Numbered from the stretch's first letter, positions 1 to 10,208 are shown. The stretch is 64,000 nucleotides of DNA from Auraticoccus cholistanensis (GCF_009742705.1 NZ_WPCU01000004.1:481556-545555); one strand, 5' to 3'. Program-made: numbers and translations. Notes: generated by a model not told the origin, from the letters alone.

Positions 1-1149
1 AGCCGCGGGGTGGCCCACCTGGCGCTCTCGCCCACCACCGTCGTCGTCGGCCACGACGAGGTGGCGCGGGTGACCGACCTGGGGCTGGGGGCGCTGCTGG
101 CCGAGGCCGGGGTGGCGCCCGATGCGCCGGAGCTGGCCTACCGCGCCCCCTGGCTGACGGGTCCGGTGGACCCGGCCGGCCCGGCGGCGACGGCCGCGGA
201 CCTGTGGTCGCTGGCCGCGCTGCTGCACGACGCGCTCACCGGGGTGGGGCCGGCCGCAGCACCCGCCGCGGTGCCGGCCGCCCTCGTGCAGCTGCTCCGC
301 CAGCGGCTCGGTCCCCGCCCGGCCGGGTCGCAGACGGCGGCGGAGCTGGCCCGGGCCGCGCGGGCCGCGATGGCGGCCGGTGGCCCGCCGGTGCCGCTGC
401 CGCCGCGGTCGGAACCCGACCCGGAGGCCACCGCCCTCCGCTCCGCCCTCCACGGACCGGGCCCGGCGCGGCCGGCGGTGCCCGTCCGGACCCCGCCGGG
501 GACGACCACGCCCGCGACGTCGGCCTCCGGGGTCACCCGCCCGTTGACGGCGCCCACCCCGCCCGCCGGGCCCCCGGCCCCGCCGCAGCAGCACCCGGCC
601 CCGCCGCAGCAGCCCCCGGTCCCACCTCAGCAGCGGCAGCAGCCCCCGTCGACGATCCGCGCCGCACCCCGGCGGCGCTCGCTGGTGCCGGTGGTGGCGC
701 TGCTGCTCGCCCTGCTCGCCGTGGTGGCCACCGGCGTCTTCCTGTGGCTGCTGTTCGACCCGCCCGGACGTCCCGGGGGGACCGCAGGCACCGCGGCGCC
801 GCGGACCACGCAGCAGCCGTCACCGCAGGGCACGGACGGCGAGGAGCCCCGGAGCCCTTCCGCGACGCCCCGGGCCACCCCGGCGCTGCCGGCCGGCGCG
901 GTGGTGTGCGAACCCGCGGGCGGACCGGCCGGCGGGCTGCGCGGCTCGGCGGCGGGGACACCACGGACCTCCTGCCCGTTCGCCGAGGAGACCCGCCAGC
1001 AGCTGGCCCGCACGCCCGACCCGTTCGCCGCCCAGCAGGTCGAGGCGACCAGCCCGGTCACCCGCCAGACCTACACGCTCTCCTGCGACAGCGCCGACGG
1101 CCTCATCACCTGCACCGGCGGCGACGACGCCGTGGTGCTGGTCTGGTGA
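1..1149 (+). CDS. Membrane pseudokinase, 3' part (partial)
   Basis: The frame is open from the first base, so the 5' end lies outside the window. The first visible residues match the catalytic loop of a bacterial Ser/Thr kinase, but the HRDLKPxN motif reads HLALSPTT: the catalytic Asp, the Lys and the Asn are replaced. A DLG remains in place of DFG (VTDLGL). This predicts a pseudokinase that binds rather than phosphorylates. A Pro/Gln-rich linker follows, then one membrane segment at about visible residues 228-252, then an outer domain of about 130 residues with four Cys. It could act as a membrane-anchored scaffold. The kinase-like identity rests on the loop region only, since the N-lobe is not visible. 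Confidence 0.65.
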   Translation, partial: SRGVAHLALSPTTVVVGHDEVARVTDLGLGALLAEAGVAPDAPELAYRAPWLTGPVDPAGPAATAADLWSLAALLHDALTGVGPAAAPAAVPAALVQLLRQRLGPRPAGSQTAAELARAARAAMAAGGPPVPLPPRSEPDPEATALRSALHGPGPARPAVPVRTPPGTTTPATSASGVTRPLTAPTPPAGPPAPPQQHPAPPQQPPVPPQQRQQPPSTIRAAPRRRSLVPVVALLLALLAVVATGVFLWLLFDPPGRPGGTAGTAAPRTTQQPSPQGTDGEEPRSPSATPRATPALPAGAVVCEPAGGPAGGLRGSAAGTPRTSCPFAEETRQQLARTPDPFAAQQVEATSPVTRQTYTLSCDSADGLITCTGGDDAVVLVW

Positions 1150-1179
1150 GCGGGGCCGACCGGCCGGGAGGGGGAGGCG

Positions 1180-1848
1180 TCAGAGGGTGATGCCGAAGTA
1201 GAAGCGGGCGAACTCGCGGTAGAAGCGGAGCACGACGGCGGTGGCCACGACGACGTACCAGGCCAGCACGAGCACCCACTGCCAGTCCCGCAGCGCCCGC
1301 CCGACCCGCTGGGCGCCGGCGCCCAGGGCTCCGGTGCGCAGCGTGGTGACGGTGGTCGTCACCACGAGCGGGATGGTCACCAGCCAGACGAGCATGCACC
1401 ACAGGCACAGCGCGTTGATCACGTGCAGGCTCTGGAACTGCAGCCAGGTGATGAAGGCCGCGGCGGCCAGCACCGCCACCTGCAGGCAGACCAGCACCCA
1501 CCTCGGCAGCCGCAGCCCGCTGGCCACCACCACCCCGAGGGTGCCGGTGACCGCGAACCCGCCGATGCCGAGCAGCGGGTTGGGGAATCCGAACAGCGCC
1601 CCGGCGGCCGAGGACATCACCGGACCGCAGGCCACGAAGGGGTTGATGTCGCAGACGAACTGCGCCTCGGGGTCGGCCAGCAGGTGGAACCGGTCCACGG
1701 TGAGCACCATCGCGGCCAGGAACCCCAGCGCGGAGGTGACCACCAGCAGCACGCCCCAGCGACGGCTCATCTCGTCCTCGGGTGCGTCCGGGCCGTCGAG
1801 GTCCTCGTCGAGCTCGTCGCCGGAGGTGCCCTGGGCGGTGGTGGTCAT
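1180..1848 (-). CDS. Vitamin K epoxide reductase (VKOR) family protein
   Basis: A 222-residue membrane protein with an acidic N-terminal tail of about 30 residues and then about five transmembrane helices. The CxxC active site is visible as CLWC in the fourth helix region, and the loop Cys pair as CDINPFVACG. In actinobacteria VKOR homologues reoxidise extracytoplasmic DsbA-like thiol oxidases using quinone. No DsbA-like partner is adjacent. The start is an ATG preceded by GAGGAC at five bases. A longer open frame extends upstream but has no VKOR homology. A TACGAT -10 box lies about 35 bp upstream, and the gene is divergent from the DUF3140 gene. Confidence 0.88.
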   Translation of the reverse strand: MTTTAQGTSGDELDEDLDGPDAPEDEMSRRWGVLLVVTSALGFLAAMVLTVDRFHLLADPEAQFVCDINPFVACGPVMSSAAGALFGFPNPLLGIGGFAVTGTLGVVVASGLRLPRWVLVCLQVAVLAAAAFITWLQFQSLHVINALCLWCMLVWLVTIPLVVTTTVTTLRTGALGAGAQRVGRALRDWQWVLVLAWYVVVATAVVLRFYREFARFYFGITL

Positions 1849-1882
1849 CGGTAGTCCTCGCTCGCGTCGTACGGCCCCGCCC

Positions 1883-1888
1883 ATCGTA
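1883..1888 (-). promoter_or_regulatory. -10 box for the VKOR gene
   Basis: TACGAT on the minus strand, giving a leader of about 28 nt that contains the GAGGAC ribosome site. No convincing -35 is visible. Confidence 0.45.
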
Positions 1889-1959
1889 GGTGACGCCTCC
1901 GCCGGGGCCCGGCGCGATCCGCCCGGCGTGCACCGTCGCCGACGGGGTACCACCTCCGC

Positions 1960-2331
1960 ATGAGCGGCGAGGCGGACGGGGACGAGGCGGGCCGGGACGA
2001 GGCGGGCCGGGAGGAGATCTGGCAGGAGTTCCGCGAGGCGGTCAACATGACGCCCAAGGAGCTGGAGGAGTGGCTGGAGACCGACGAGGCCCAGGAGGTC
2101 GGGCAGAAGTCCGGTGGCTCTGGAGAGTCCACCGGGCACGCCTCCGGGCGCCGGATCGTGCAGATCCTGCGGGCCAGGAAGGCCGACCTCGGAGACGACG
2201 ACTACGAGCACATGCGCAAGGTCGTCGGCTACGTGCACCGCCACCTCGCCCAGGGGCCGGGCTCGGACGTCGAGCACTCCCGGTGGCGGTACTCGCTGAT
2301 GAACTGGGGTCACGACCCGCTCAAGTCCTGA
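1960..2331 (+). CDS. DUF3140 domain-containing protein
   Basis: A 123-residue soluble protein matching the actinobacterial DUF3140 family. Recognisable blocks are NMTPKELEEWL near residue 30, VGQKSGGSGES, GHASGRRIVQILR, and the C-terminal VGYVHRHLAQ and RYSLMNWGHDPLK. The N-terminus contains two copies of a short DEAGR repeat. The function of the family is unknown. The short conserved modules and charged surface suggest a nucleic-acid-associated or stress role, but that is only a guess. It sits divergent to VKOR, and a small gene follows 32 bp downstream, probably in the same transcript. Confidence 0.85.
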   Translation: MSGEADGDEAGRDEAGREEIWQEFREAVNMTPKELEEWLETDEAQEVGQKSGGSGESTGHASGRRIVQILRARKADLGDDDYEHMRKVVGYVHRHLAQGPGSDVEHSRWRYSLMNWGHDPLKS

Positions 2332-2363
2332 CCGCCCGCAACCACCCGACACGGAAGGCAGAG

Positions 2364-2558
2364 ATGGACATCTGGGAGCGCATCCGGCACGCCCGCGACA
2401 AGGCCCTGGAGGCCGAGCGGACCGAACGCCGACGGCTGGCCGACGCCGACACCCGTGCCCTGCAGGACGCCGCGTCGGTGCGGCTGGCCACCCGCCAGGC
2501 CGTCCGCGAGGCCCTCGACGACATCCTCGACGAGACCTCCGACCCCGAGGCCTCCTGA
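2364..2558 (+). CDS. Small hypothetical helical protein
   Basis: A 64-residue protein, rich in Arg, Glu and Ala, predicted to be almost entirely alpha-helical and without membrane segments. I do not recognise a family. Support for a real gene comes from the ATG preceded by a GGAAGG ribosome site, the short 32-bp gap from DUF3140, and the stop 18 bp before the convergent yaaA end, which leaves no unused space. The longer open frame that runs into this one from upstream overlaps DUF3140 and is not coding. It may be co-transcribed with DUF3140. Confidence 0.6.
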   Translation: MDIWERIRHARDKALEAERTERRRLADADTRALQDAASVRLATRQAVREALDDILDETSDPEAS

Positions 2559-2576
2559 CCCGCCGGGCCGCCCGGC

Positions 2577-3308
2577 TCAGCGGGCCGTGACCGCCAGCGT
2601 CCACCCCTTCGCCGCCGCGGAGAGCTCGACGCGGAAGGGCCCGGCCAGCAGCTCCGCCAGCCCCTGGGCGGTCCGCGGCCGCTCCGCGCGGCGGCACAGC
2701 TCGCGGGCCACCAGCCCCCGGGTGTGCTTGGCCATGTGCGTGGCGCCGGGCACGACGACCCGCACCCAGCGCTCGAGCCGGTGCGGGGTCCAGGCGGCCG
2801 CGTAGCCGCCGCTGCGGCAGTCCACCACCAGCCCCTCGCCGGCGACCTCGTCCAGCACCGGCCCGAGCACCGGCCGCCAGGCGGCGGCCAGCGGCCCCGT
2901 CCCCGGCAGCCGTGCCGCCATCGAGCAGCGGTACGGGCTGACGCGGTCGCCCGGCCGCAGCGCGCCGAACAGCGCCGAGCTCACCACCAGCCGCCGACCC
3001 GCCCGCCGCCGCGAGGCTGGGTCCAGGCCGGCCAGGTCGAGGGCGTCGTAGAGGACGCCGGTGTACAGCTCGGCCACCGGGACCGCGGGGGCGGTGGCCA
3101 GCCGCGTGTTCCGGGCGATCTCGGGGGCCAGGGCGGGGCTGACTCCCAGCAGCTCGGCCGCGTCCGGACGTCCGCTCGCCTCGGCCAGGGCCGCCGCGAC
3201 CTGCCGTCGTCGCCCGTCCAGGGCCGGGAAGGACAGCTCCTCCCAGCACATCGGACGTCCCCGCCGACGCTCGTGCTTGGACTCCGAGGGCGGCAGCACG
3301 ACGATCAC
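2577..3308 (-). CDS. yaaA: YaaA/UPF0246 peroxide stress protein
   Basis: A 243-residue protein of the YaaA (DUF328) family, known in Escherichia coli to limit intracellular iron and oxidative damage during peroxide stress, with a DNA-binding helix-hairpin-helix-like fold. The N-terminal signature LPPSESKH and the C-terminal AKGWTLAVTA block are clear, and the length fits the family. The GTG start has no ribosome site but sits six bases after a TAGGCT -10 box (3315-3320), so the mRNA is probably leaderless. It is convergent with the small gene upstream and divergent from dnaK, which fits a stress-gene neighbourhood. Confidence 0.87.
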   Translation of the reverse strand: MIVVLPPSESKHERRRGRPMCWEELSFPALDGRRRQVAAALAEASGRPDAAELLGVSPALAPEIARNTRLATAPAVPVAELYTGVLYDALDLAGLDPASRRRAGRRLVVSSALFGALRPGDRVSPYRCSMAARLPGTGPLAAAWRPVLGPVLDEVAGEGLVVDCRSGGYAAAWTPHRLERWVRVVVPGATHMAKHTRGLVARELCRRAERPRTAQGLAELLAGPFRVELSAAAKGWTLAVTAR

Positions 3309-3314
3309 CGGGGG

Positions 3315-3320
3315 AGCCTA
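3315..3320 (-). promoter_or_regulatory. -10 box of leaderless yaaA promoter
   Basis: TAGGCT six bases before the GTG start of yaaA, with no Shine-Dalgarno between. This is the typical actinobacterial leaderless arrangement. Confidence 0.5.
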
Positions 3321-3390
3321 GCGACCGCCGGAGGGGACCAGCGGGTGTGCGCCGCCGCTCGGGCACCCCGAGCGGACCCCTGCCCGTTGC

Positions 3391-3411
3391 CTTGAGCGAA
3401 CCAGGCTCAAC
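3391..3411 (+). promoter_or_regulatory. HAIR element 1 upstream of dnaK
   Basis: CTTGAGC-N7-GCTCAAC, close to the HspR-binding consensus CTTGAGT-N7-ACTCAAG. It is the most distal of three copies. Confidence 0.85.
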
Positions 3412-3444
3412 CCCGATTGGTGGAATGAGCCGACCCGGTGCATA

Positions 3445-3465
3445 GTTGAGTCTGTCGGGCTCAAT
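3445..3465 (+). promoter_or_regulatory. HAIR element 2 upstream of dnaK
   Basis: GTTGAGT-N7-GCTCAAT. It overlaps CATAGT (3441-3446), a possible -10 box that has TTGGTG (3417-3422) 18 bp upstream, so HspR bound here would block transcription of the operon. Confidence 0.85.
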
Positions 3466-3471
3466 GCAGAG

Positions 3472-3492
3472 GTTGAGCCTCCCTGACTCAGA
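3472..3492 (+). promoter_or_regulatory. HAIR element 3 upstream of dnaK
   Basis: GTTGAGC-N7-ACTCAGA, more degenerate in the right arm. It ends 34 bp before the dnaK start and so lies in the transcribed leader if the proposed promoter is right. Confidence 0.7.
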
Positions 3493-3526
3493 CCGCTGAC
3501 TCAGAACTCTCGGAGGAACTCAGAAC

Positions 3527-5388
<1,862 letters not shown>

Positions 5389-5392
<4 letters not shown>

Positions 5393-6033
5393 CCGATCCC
5401 GGGACCGAGCCCCAGGGCCCGACCATCCGCGACCGGCGCCGGATCGACCCCGAGACCCTGCAGGTGCGGGAGCCGCAGCCCGAGGCTGCGGCCCCCGCCG
5501 CGGAGGCGGTCGAGGGGGAGGTGGCCGACGCCGCCGCCCCCGCGGCCGAGGCTCCCGCGGTGGACCCGCAGCTGGCGGCGCTCGAGCAGTCGCTGAGCGA
5601 GCGCACGCTCGACCTGCAGCGGCTGCAGGCCGAGTACGTCAACTACAAGCGACGGGTCGACCGCGACCGCGAGGTGAGCCGGGCGGCCGGCGTGGAGTCG
5701 GTGCTCCGCGACCTGCTGGCGGTGCTGGACGACGTCCGCTCCGCCCGCGAGCACGGCGAGCTCACCGGCGCCTTCAAGGCGGTCGGCGAGGGCGTGGAGA
5801 AGGTCACCGCCCGGCACGGGCTGACCTCCTTCGGCGAGGCGGGCGAGCCGTTCGACCCGCAGGTCCACGAGGCGCTGATGCACGCCTACGCCGAGGACGT
5901 CACCGAGCCCACCTGCGTGCAGGTGCTGCAGGTCGGCTACCGCGTCGGCGAGCGGGTGCTCCGTCCGGCCCGGGTCGCGGTCGCCGAGCCGGCGGCCCCG
6001 TCCGACGACCAGTCCAGCAGCGAGCAGAGCTGA
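5389..6033 (+). CDS. grpE: Nucleotide exchange factor GrpE
   Basis: A 214-residue GrpE that promotes ADP release from DnaK. The N-terminal ~60 residues are Ala/Glu/Pro-rich and probably disordered. A long coiled-coil follows ([25 protein letters not shown]), then the conserved beta domain with [11 protein letters not shown] and the C-terminal block [22 protein letters not shown]. The GTG start overlaps the dnaK stop as GTGA, indicating translational coupling. The order dnaK-grpE-dnaJ-hspR is the classical actinobacterial arrangement. Confidence 0.97.
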
Positions 6034-6063
6034 CCTGAGGGCAGCGGGGGAAGGAGGCGTTCG

Positions 6064-7218
6064 GTGAGTACGAAGGACTGGCTCGAGAAGGACTACTACA
6101 AGGTCCTGGGCGTCTCCAAGGACGCCAAGCCCGAGGAGATCAAGAAGGCGTTCCGCAAGATCGCGCGGGAGAACCACCCCGACGCGAACCCGGGGAACGC
6201 CGAGGCCCTGCAGCGGTTCAAGGACGCGTCGGAGGCCCACCAGGTGCTGTCCGACCCCGGGCAGCGCAAGGAGTACGACGCCACCCGGAGCCGCTTCGGC
6301 GGCTTCCGGTTCCCGCCCGGCGGGAGCGGCGGCGGGGGCGGGGTCGACGACCTCTTCCGCAACGCCGCCGGTGGCGCCTCCGGGGCCGACTTCTCCGACC
6401 TGTTCGGCGGGCTGTTCAACAGCACCACCCGCCGGGCCGGCACCACCCGCGGCCCGCGCCGCGGCAGCGACGTCGAGGGCGAGGTCACCATCGACTTCGT
6501 CGAGGCCGTCGACGGCGTGACGGTGCCCATGCAGATGGTCAGCGACGCCGCCTGCCCGGTCTGCCACGGCACCGGCGCCCGCTCCGGCTCCGTGCCGCAC
6601 GTCTGCACCAAGTGCCAGGGATCGGGCATGCAGACCTCGACCGCCGGCGGGGTGTTCGCCGTCAGCGAACCCTGCACCGAGTGCCGGGGTCGCGGGCTGG
6701 TGGTGGACGACCCCTGCCCGGAGTGCCACGGCTCGGGCCGCGGCCGCTCGACCCGCACGATGTCGGTGCGGATCCCGGCCGGGGTGACCGACGGGCAGCG
6801 GATCCGGCTCAAGGGCAAGGGCGGGGCCGGTGAGAACGGCGGCGCCAACGGCGACCTCTACGTCACCGTCCACGTCCGCCCGCACCCGGTCTTCGGCCGC
6901 AGCGGCAACAACCTGACGCTGCAGGTGCCGGTGACCTTCGCCGAGGCCTCGCTCGGGGCCGAGATCACCGTGCCGACCCTCAACGGGCAGCCGGTGCGGC
7001 TGCGGCTGCCCGCCGGCACCCCCAGCGGGCGCACGCTGCGGGTCCGCGGCAAGGGCGTGAGCCGCGGCGACGGCACGGTCGGCGACCTGCTGGTCACCGT
7101 CGACGTGGTGGTGCCCAAGGACCTCAGCTCCGACGCCCGTGCGGCCCTGGAGTCCTTCGTGGCCAAGGCGCCGGCGGGTGACCCGCGGGCCGAGCTCTTC
7201 GCCAAGGTCCGGTCGTGA
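6064..7218 (+). CDS. dnaJ: Chaperone DnaJ (Hsp40)
   Basis: A 384-residue type I Hsp40. The J-domain (about 8-75) has the HPD tripeptide that stimulates the DnaK ATPase (ENHPDANPGN), followed by a Gly/Phe-rich stretch. Four zinc-binding CxxCxGxG repeats follow (CPVCHGTG, CTKCQGSG, CTECRGRG, CPECHGSG), then two C-terminal substrate-binding beta domains. The GTG start is preceded by GAAGGAGG. This DnaJ is the copy linked to hspR, corresponding to DnaJ1 of mycobacteria and streptomycetes. Its stop overlaps the hspR start by four bases. Confidence 0.97.
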   Translation: MSTKDWLEKDYYKVLGVSKDAKPEEIKKAFRKIARENHPDANPGNAEALQRFKDASEAHQVLSDPGQRKEYDATRSRFGGFRFPPGGSGGGGGVDDLFRNAAGGASGADFSDLFGGLFNSTTRRAGTTRGPRRGSDVEGEVTIDFVEAVDGVTVPMQMVSDAACPVCHGTGARSGSVPHVCTKCQGSGMQTSTAGGVFAVSEPCTECRGRGLVVDDPCPECHGSGRGRSTRTMSVRIPAGVTDGQRIRLKGKGGAGENGGANGDLYVTVHVRPHPVFGRSGNNLTLQVPVTFAEASLGAEITVPTLNGQPVRLRLPAGTPSGRTLRVRGKGVSRGDGTVGDLLVTVDVVVPKDLSSDARAALESFVAKAPAGDPRAELFAKVRS

Positions 7219-7637
7219 CCGAGCAGCACCTGCCGCAGGTGGTGGACAGCGACGCCCCGCTGTTCGTCATCTCGGTCGCGGCCCGGCTGGCGGACATGCA
7301 CCCGCAGACCCTGCGGTCCTACGACCGGATGGGTCTGGTGAAGCCGCAGCGCACCCGTGGTCGGGGCCGGCGCTACTCCCGCCGCGACATCGCCCGGCTC
7401 CGGCTGATCCAGCACCTCAGCCAGATGGAGGGGATCAACCTCGAGGGGATCCGCCGGATCCTGGAGATGCAGGACGAGATCGACCGGCTCCGCAGCCGGA
7501 CCGAGGAGCTCACCGAGCTGCTCCGGATGGCCCGCGTGGCCCCCGACAGCCGGCTCTTCGCCGCCGACGCGGGCGGTCACGTCCACCTCTCCCACCGGGC
7601 CCGGCTGATCGAGCCGCCCCGCGCGCTCGGTCGCTGA
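7215..7637 (+). CDS. hspR: Heat shock repressor HspR (MerR family)
   Basis: A 140-residue MerR-type regulator with the winged-helix block SVAARLADMHPQTLRSYDRMG near the N-terminus, the GRRYSRRDIARLRLIQ wing, and a coiled-coil (LEMQDEIDRLRSRTEELTELL). HspR binds HAIR inverted repeats, uses DnaK as co-repressor, and so shuts its own operon when free DnaK is plentiful. Five HAIR elements in this window, three before dnaK and two before clpB, are its obvious targets. GTG start in a GTGA overlap with dnaJ. No Cys-based sensor is apparent. Confidence 0.96.
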   Translation: MTEQHLPQVVDSDAPLFVISVAARLADMHPQTLRSYDRMGLVKPQRTRGRGRRYSRRDIARLRLIQHLSQMEGINLEGIRRILEMQDEIDRLRSRTEELTELLRMARVAPDSRLFAADAGGHVHLSHRARLIEPPRALGR

Positions 7638-7649
7638 CCTCCGACCTAC

Positions 7650-7694
7650 CGGCGCCCGATCCGCTGCGACTGCGCAGCGGATCGGGCGCCGCTG
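7650..7694 (+). repeat. 45-bp palindromic repeat, copy A
   Basis: A perfect 18-bp stem (7651-7668 GGCGCCCGATCCGCTGCG, pairing with 7673-7690) with loop ACTG. The whole 45 bp recurs at 8711-8755 with one substitution. It lies 12 bp after hspR and could serve as the operon terminator, though no T-run follows. The near-identity of the two copies, one on each side of the intervening gene, is more than termination needs. Confidence 0.9.
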
Positions 7695-7761
7695 TCGTCC
7701 CTGTCCACAGATGTGGGTCCGGGCGGAGGCGGGGAGGTGGCGGGCGGGGGAGGGTCGGAGG

Positions 7762-8705
7762 GTGCACGCACGCCTCGACCCAGGCCCCCAGCTGGCCGAC
7801 CTCGCCGTCCTGCAGGCGGGCGTGGTGTCCCTGGAGCAGGCCCGCGGGCACGGGCTGGGACGCAACTCGGTGGCCCGGCTGGTGCGCGAGGGGCGGTGGC
7901 GGCCGCTGGGCCGCGGCGTCTACGCCGTCCACGCCGCCGAGGAGCCGCGCTGGCTCGGGCTCGCCTGGGCGGGGGTGCTGGTCGGCGGGGACGGCGCGCG
8001 GCTGGGCGGCTGGGCCGCCGCCCACCTGCACGGGCTGGCGGAGCCGCCGCCGGAGCTGGAGGTGTGGCTGCCCCGCGACAGCCGGGTGCGCGGCGGGGTG
8101 GGCCCGTGGCGCTTCCGGCACGAGCGGCCCGGCACCCACCGCACGACGCGCGTCGGCGACCCGCCCCGGCTGGGCGTCGAGGACACCCTGCTCGACCTGC
8201 TGGCCGAGCTCACGCCCGACGAGGCCGTGGCGCTGCTGATCCGCGCCGTGCAGACCCGCCGCACCACCCCCGACCGGGTGCGCCGGGCGGCGGCGGAGCG
8301 GCCGCGGCTGCGTCACCGCCGGCTGATCGCCGAGGTGCTGGCCGAGGTGTCGGCCGGTGTCGAGTCGCCGTTGGAACGGCGCTACCTGCACGACGTCGAG
8401 CGGGCCCACGGCCTGCGAGCGGGGCAGCGGCAGCAGCGGGCGTCCGGCTCGGTGCGCGACGTGGTGTACCTCGACCACGGCTGGTGGTGGAGCTGGACGG
8501 CCGCTTCCACGAGGGGGCCGGACGCTTCCGCGACATGCGCCGGGACAACCTGGCCATGCTCTCGGGCCAGCGGACGCTGCGGTTCGGCTGGCCGGACGTC
8601 ACCCAGCGGCCGTGCGAGGCGGCGTCCCAGGTGGCGACGCTGCTGGTCGACGGCGGCTGGGGCGGGCTCTTCCGCCGCTGCCGACGCTGCCGGTCCGTGG
8701 TCTGA
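7762..8705 (+). pseudogene. AbiEi-like/DUF559 protein, frameshifted
   Basis: The N-terminal part (from GTG 7762) reads as a type IV toxin-antitoxin AbiEi-like winged-helix region (LAVLQAGVVSLEQARGHGLG, then ARLVREGRWRPLGRGVYAVH). The C-terminal part is a DUF559/Vsr-type PD-(D/E)XK region (VVELDGRFHEGAGRFRDMRR). They are in different frames: reading passes from VRDVVYLDHG to VVELDGRFH only if one base, probably a C in the GGCTGG run at 8478-8485, is missing. Without a shift the first frame runs on past the expected end. The gene is either a pseudogene or carries a sequencing error in a GC-rich run. A 45-bp palindrome lies on each side. Typical intact length would be about 315 residues. Confidence 0.7.
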
Positions 8706-8710
8706 GCCGG

Positions 8711-8755
8711 CGGCGCCCGATCCGCTGCGACTGCGCAGCCGATCGGGCGCCGCTG
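8711..8755 (+). repeat. 45-bp palindromic repeat, copy B
   Basis: Identical to the repeat at 7650-7694 except for one G-to-C change in the right arm, which creates a single mismatch in the stem. It lies between the convergent ends of the AbiEi-like gene and the MFS gene, where it could also act as a bidirectional terminator. Confidence 0.9.
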
Positions 8756-8756
8756 C

Positions 8757-10208
8757 TCACGTGGAGGCGTCCTCTGCGGTGCGCACCCGGCGGGGGACCA
8801 CCAGCACCGCCGCCAGCAGCAGCACCGCGACCCCGGTCGAGACCACCAGGACGTCGTGCACGGCCGGGGAGAGCAGCTCCGCCGGCAGCGCGGCCTCACC
8901 GCCGCCGTGGCCGCCCAGCTGGGTGCCGACGCGGGCGTTGACCACCGCACCGAACACCGCCAGCCCCAGCGCGCTGCCCATCGACCGGGCGAACATCACC
9001 GCCCCGGTGACCACCCCGCGCTCCTCCCAGCCCACCGTGGACTGGGCCGCGATCAGCGTCGGGGCGGCGATCAGCCCGAGGCCGACACCGACCCCGAAGC
9101 AGCCCGCCGCCACGTGCCACACCGAGCTGTGCAGGCCCAGCGGCAGCATCGAGGCCGTGCCCGCCAGCGCCAGCACGGCACCAATCAGCCCGGTGTCGCG
9201 GAACCCCAGCCGCAGGTAGAGCCGTCCGGCGTTGGCGGCGGCCAGCGGCCAGCCGAGGGTCATCGCCGCCAGCGCGAACCCGGCGACCAGCGCGCTGGTG
9301 CCCAGCACCCCCTGGGCGTAGACGGGGATGTAGGAGGTCAGCCCGATCAGCAGCGCACCGACGGCGAGGCTGCTCAGGTGCGCCCCGTTGAGGACCCGCC
9401 GGCCGAAGACCCAGCCGGGCAGCACGGGCTCGGCGGCCCGGCGCTCGACCAGCACGAAGGCCAGCGCGGCCACGGTGCCGGCGCCCAGCACCAGCAGCGA
9501 GGTCGGCGAGGTCCAGGCCCACTCGACCCCGCCGGACAGCAGCCCCAGGATCAGCAGCGAGGCGGCCACGGTCAGCAGCGCGGCGCCTGGCCAGTCGATC
9601 CGATGGCTGGTGGGCCGGGTGCGCTCGGTGAAGCGCCGCACCAGCACCCAGGCGGCGAGCCCGCCGAGCGGGATGTTGACGAAGAACACCCAGCGCCAGT
9701 CGAGGAAGTCGACGAAGATCCCGCCCAGGGTGGGACCGACCACCGAGGAGGCCGCCCACACGCTGGCCACGTAGCCCTGCACCCGGGCCCGCTCGGCCAC
9801 GGTGTAGATGTCGCCGATGATCGTCATGCCCATCGGCTGCACCGCCCCGGCGCCGATGCCCTGCACGGCCCGGAAGGCGATCAGCGCGGGCATGCTCCAG
9901 GCCAGCCCGCACAGCACCGAGCCCAGCACGAAAGAGCCGATGCCGACGAGCATCACGGTGCGCCGGCCCAGCACGTCGGCCAGCTTGCCGAAGATCGGGG
10001 TGGTGACGGCCTGGGCCAGCAGGTAGGCCGAGAACAGCCACGGGAACTGGCTGAAGCCGCCGAGGTCGGCGACCAGGGCGGGCACCGCGGTGGCCAGGAT
10101 GGTGGAGTCGATGGCCACCAGACCGGTGCTGAGCATCACCGCGAGCAGCACCGGGCCGCGCTCGGAGCGCAGCCCCACACCGGCACGGGTCGCCTGCTGC
10201 TCGGTCAC
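8757..10208 (-). CDS. MFS drug exporter, DHA2 family (EmrB/QacA type)
   Basis: A 483-residue, 14-helix major facilitator of the DHA2 drug:H+ antiporter family. Motif D1 appears as VAIDSTILATAVPAL in the first helix, motif A as GKLADVLGRRTVMLVG between helices 2 and 3, and the antiporter motif C region as SVVGPTLGG. Likely exports lipophilic cations, dyes or antibiotics. I chose GTG 10208 because the protein homology begins at VTEQQATRAG. The longer open frame upstream overlaps the divergent glycosylase promoter. TCGAAT six bases before this GTG may be a leaderless -10. No cognate regulator is adjacent. Confidence 0.88.
   Translation of the reverse strand: MTEQQATRAGVGLRSERGPVLLAVMLSTGLVAIDSTILATAVPALVADLGGFSQFPWLFSAYLLAQAVTTPIFGKLADVLGRRTVMLVGIGSFVLGSVLCGLAWSMPALIAFRAVQGIGAGAVQPMGMTIIGDIYTVAERARVQGYVASVWAASSVVGPTLGGIFVDFLDWRWVFFVNIPLGGLAAWVLVRRFTERTRPTSHRIDWPGAALLTVAASLLILGLLSGGVEWAWTSPTSLLVLGAGTVAALAFVLVERRAAEPVLPGWVFGRRVLNGAHLSSLAVGALLIGLTSYIPVYAQGVLGTSALVAGFALAAMTLGWPLAAANAGRLYLRLGFRDTGLIGAVLALAGTASMLPLGLHSSVWHVAAGCFGVGVGLGLIAAPTLIAAQSTVGWEERGVVTGAVMFARSMGSALGLAVFGAVVNARVGTQLGGHGGGEAALPAELLSPAVHDVLVVSTGVAVLLLAAVLVVPRRVRTAEDAST

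Noticed and set aside
7762..8705. Complete type IV toxin-antitoxin module
   Set aside because: No AbiEii-like nucleotidyltransferase toxin is adjacent to either AbiEi-like gene.
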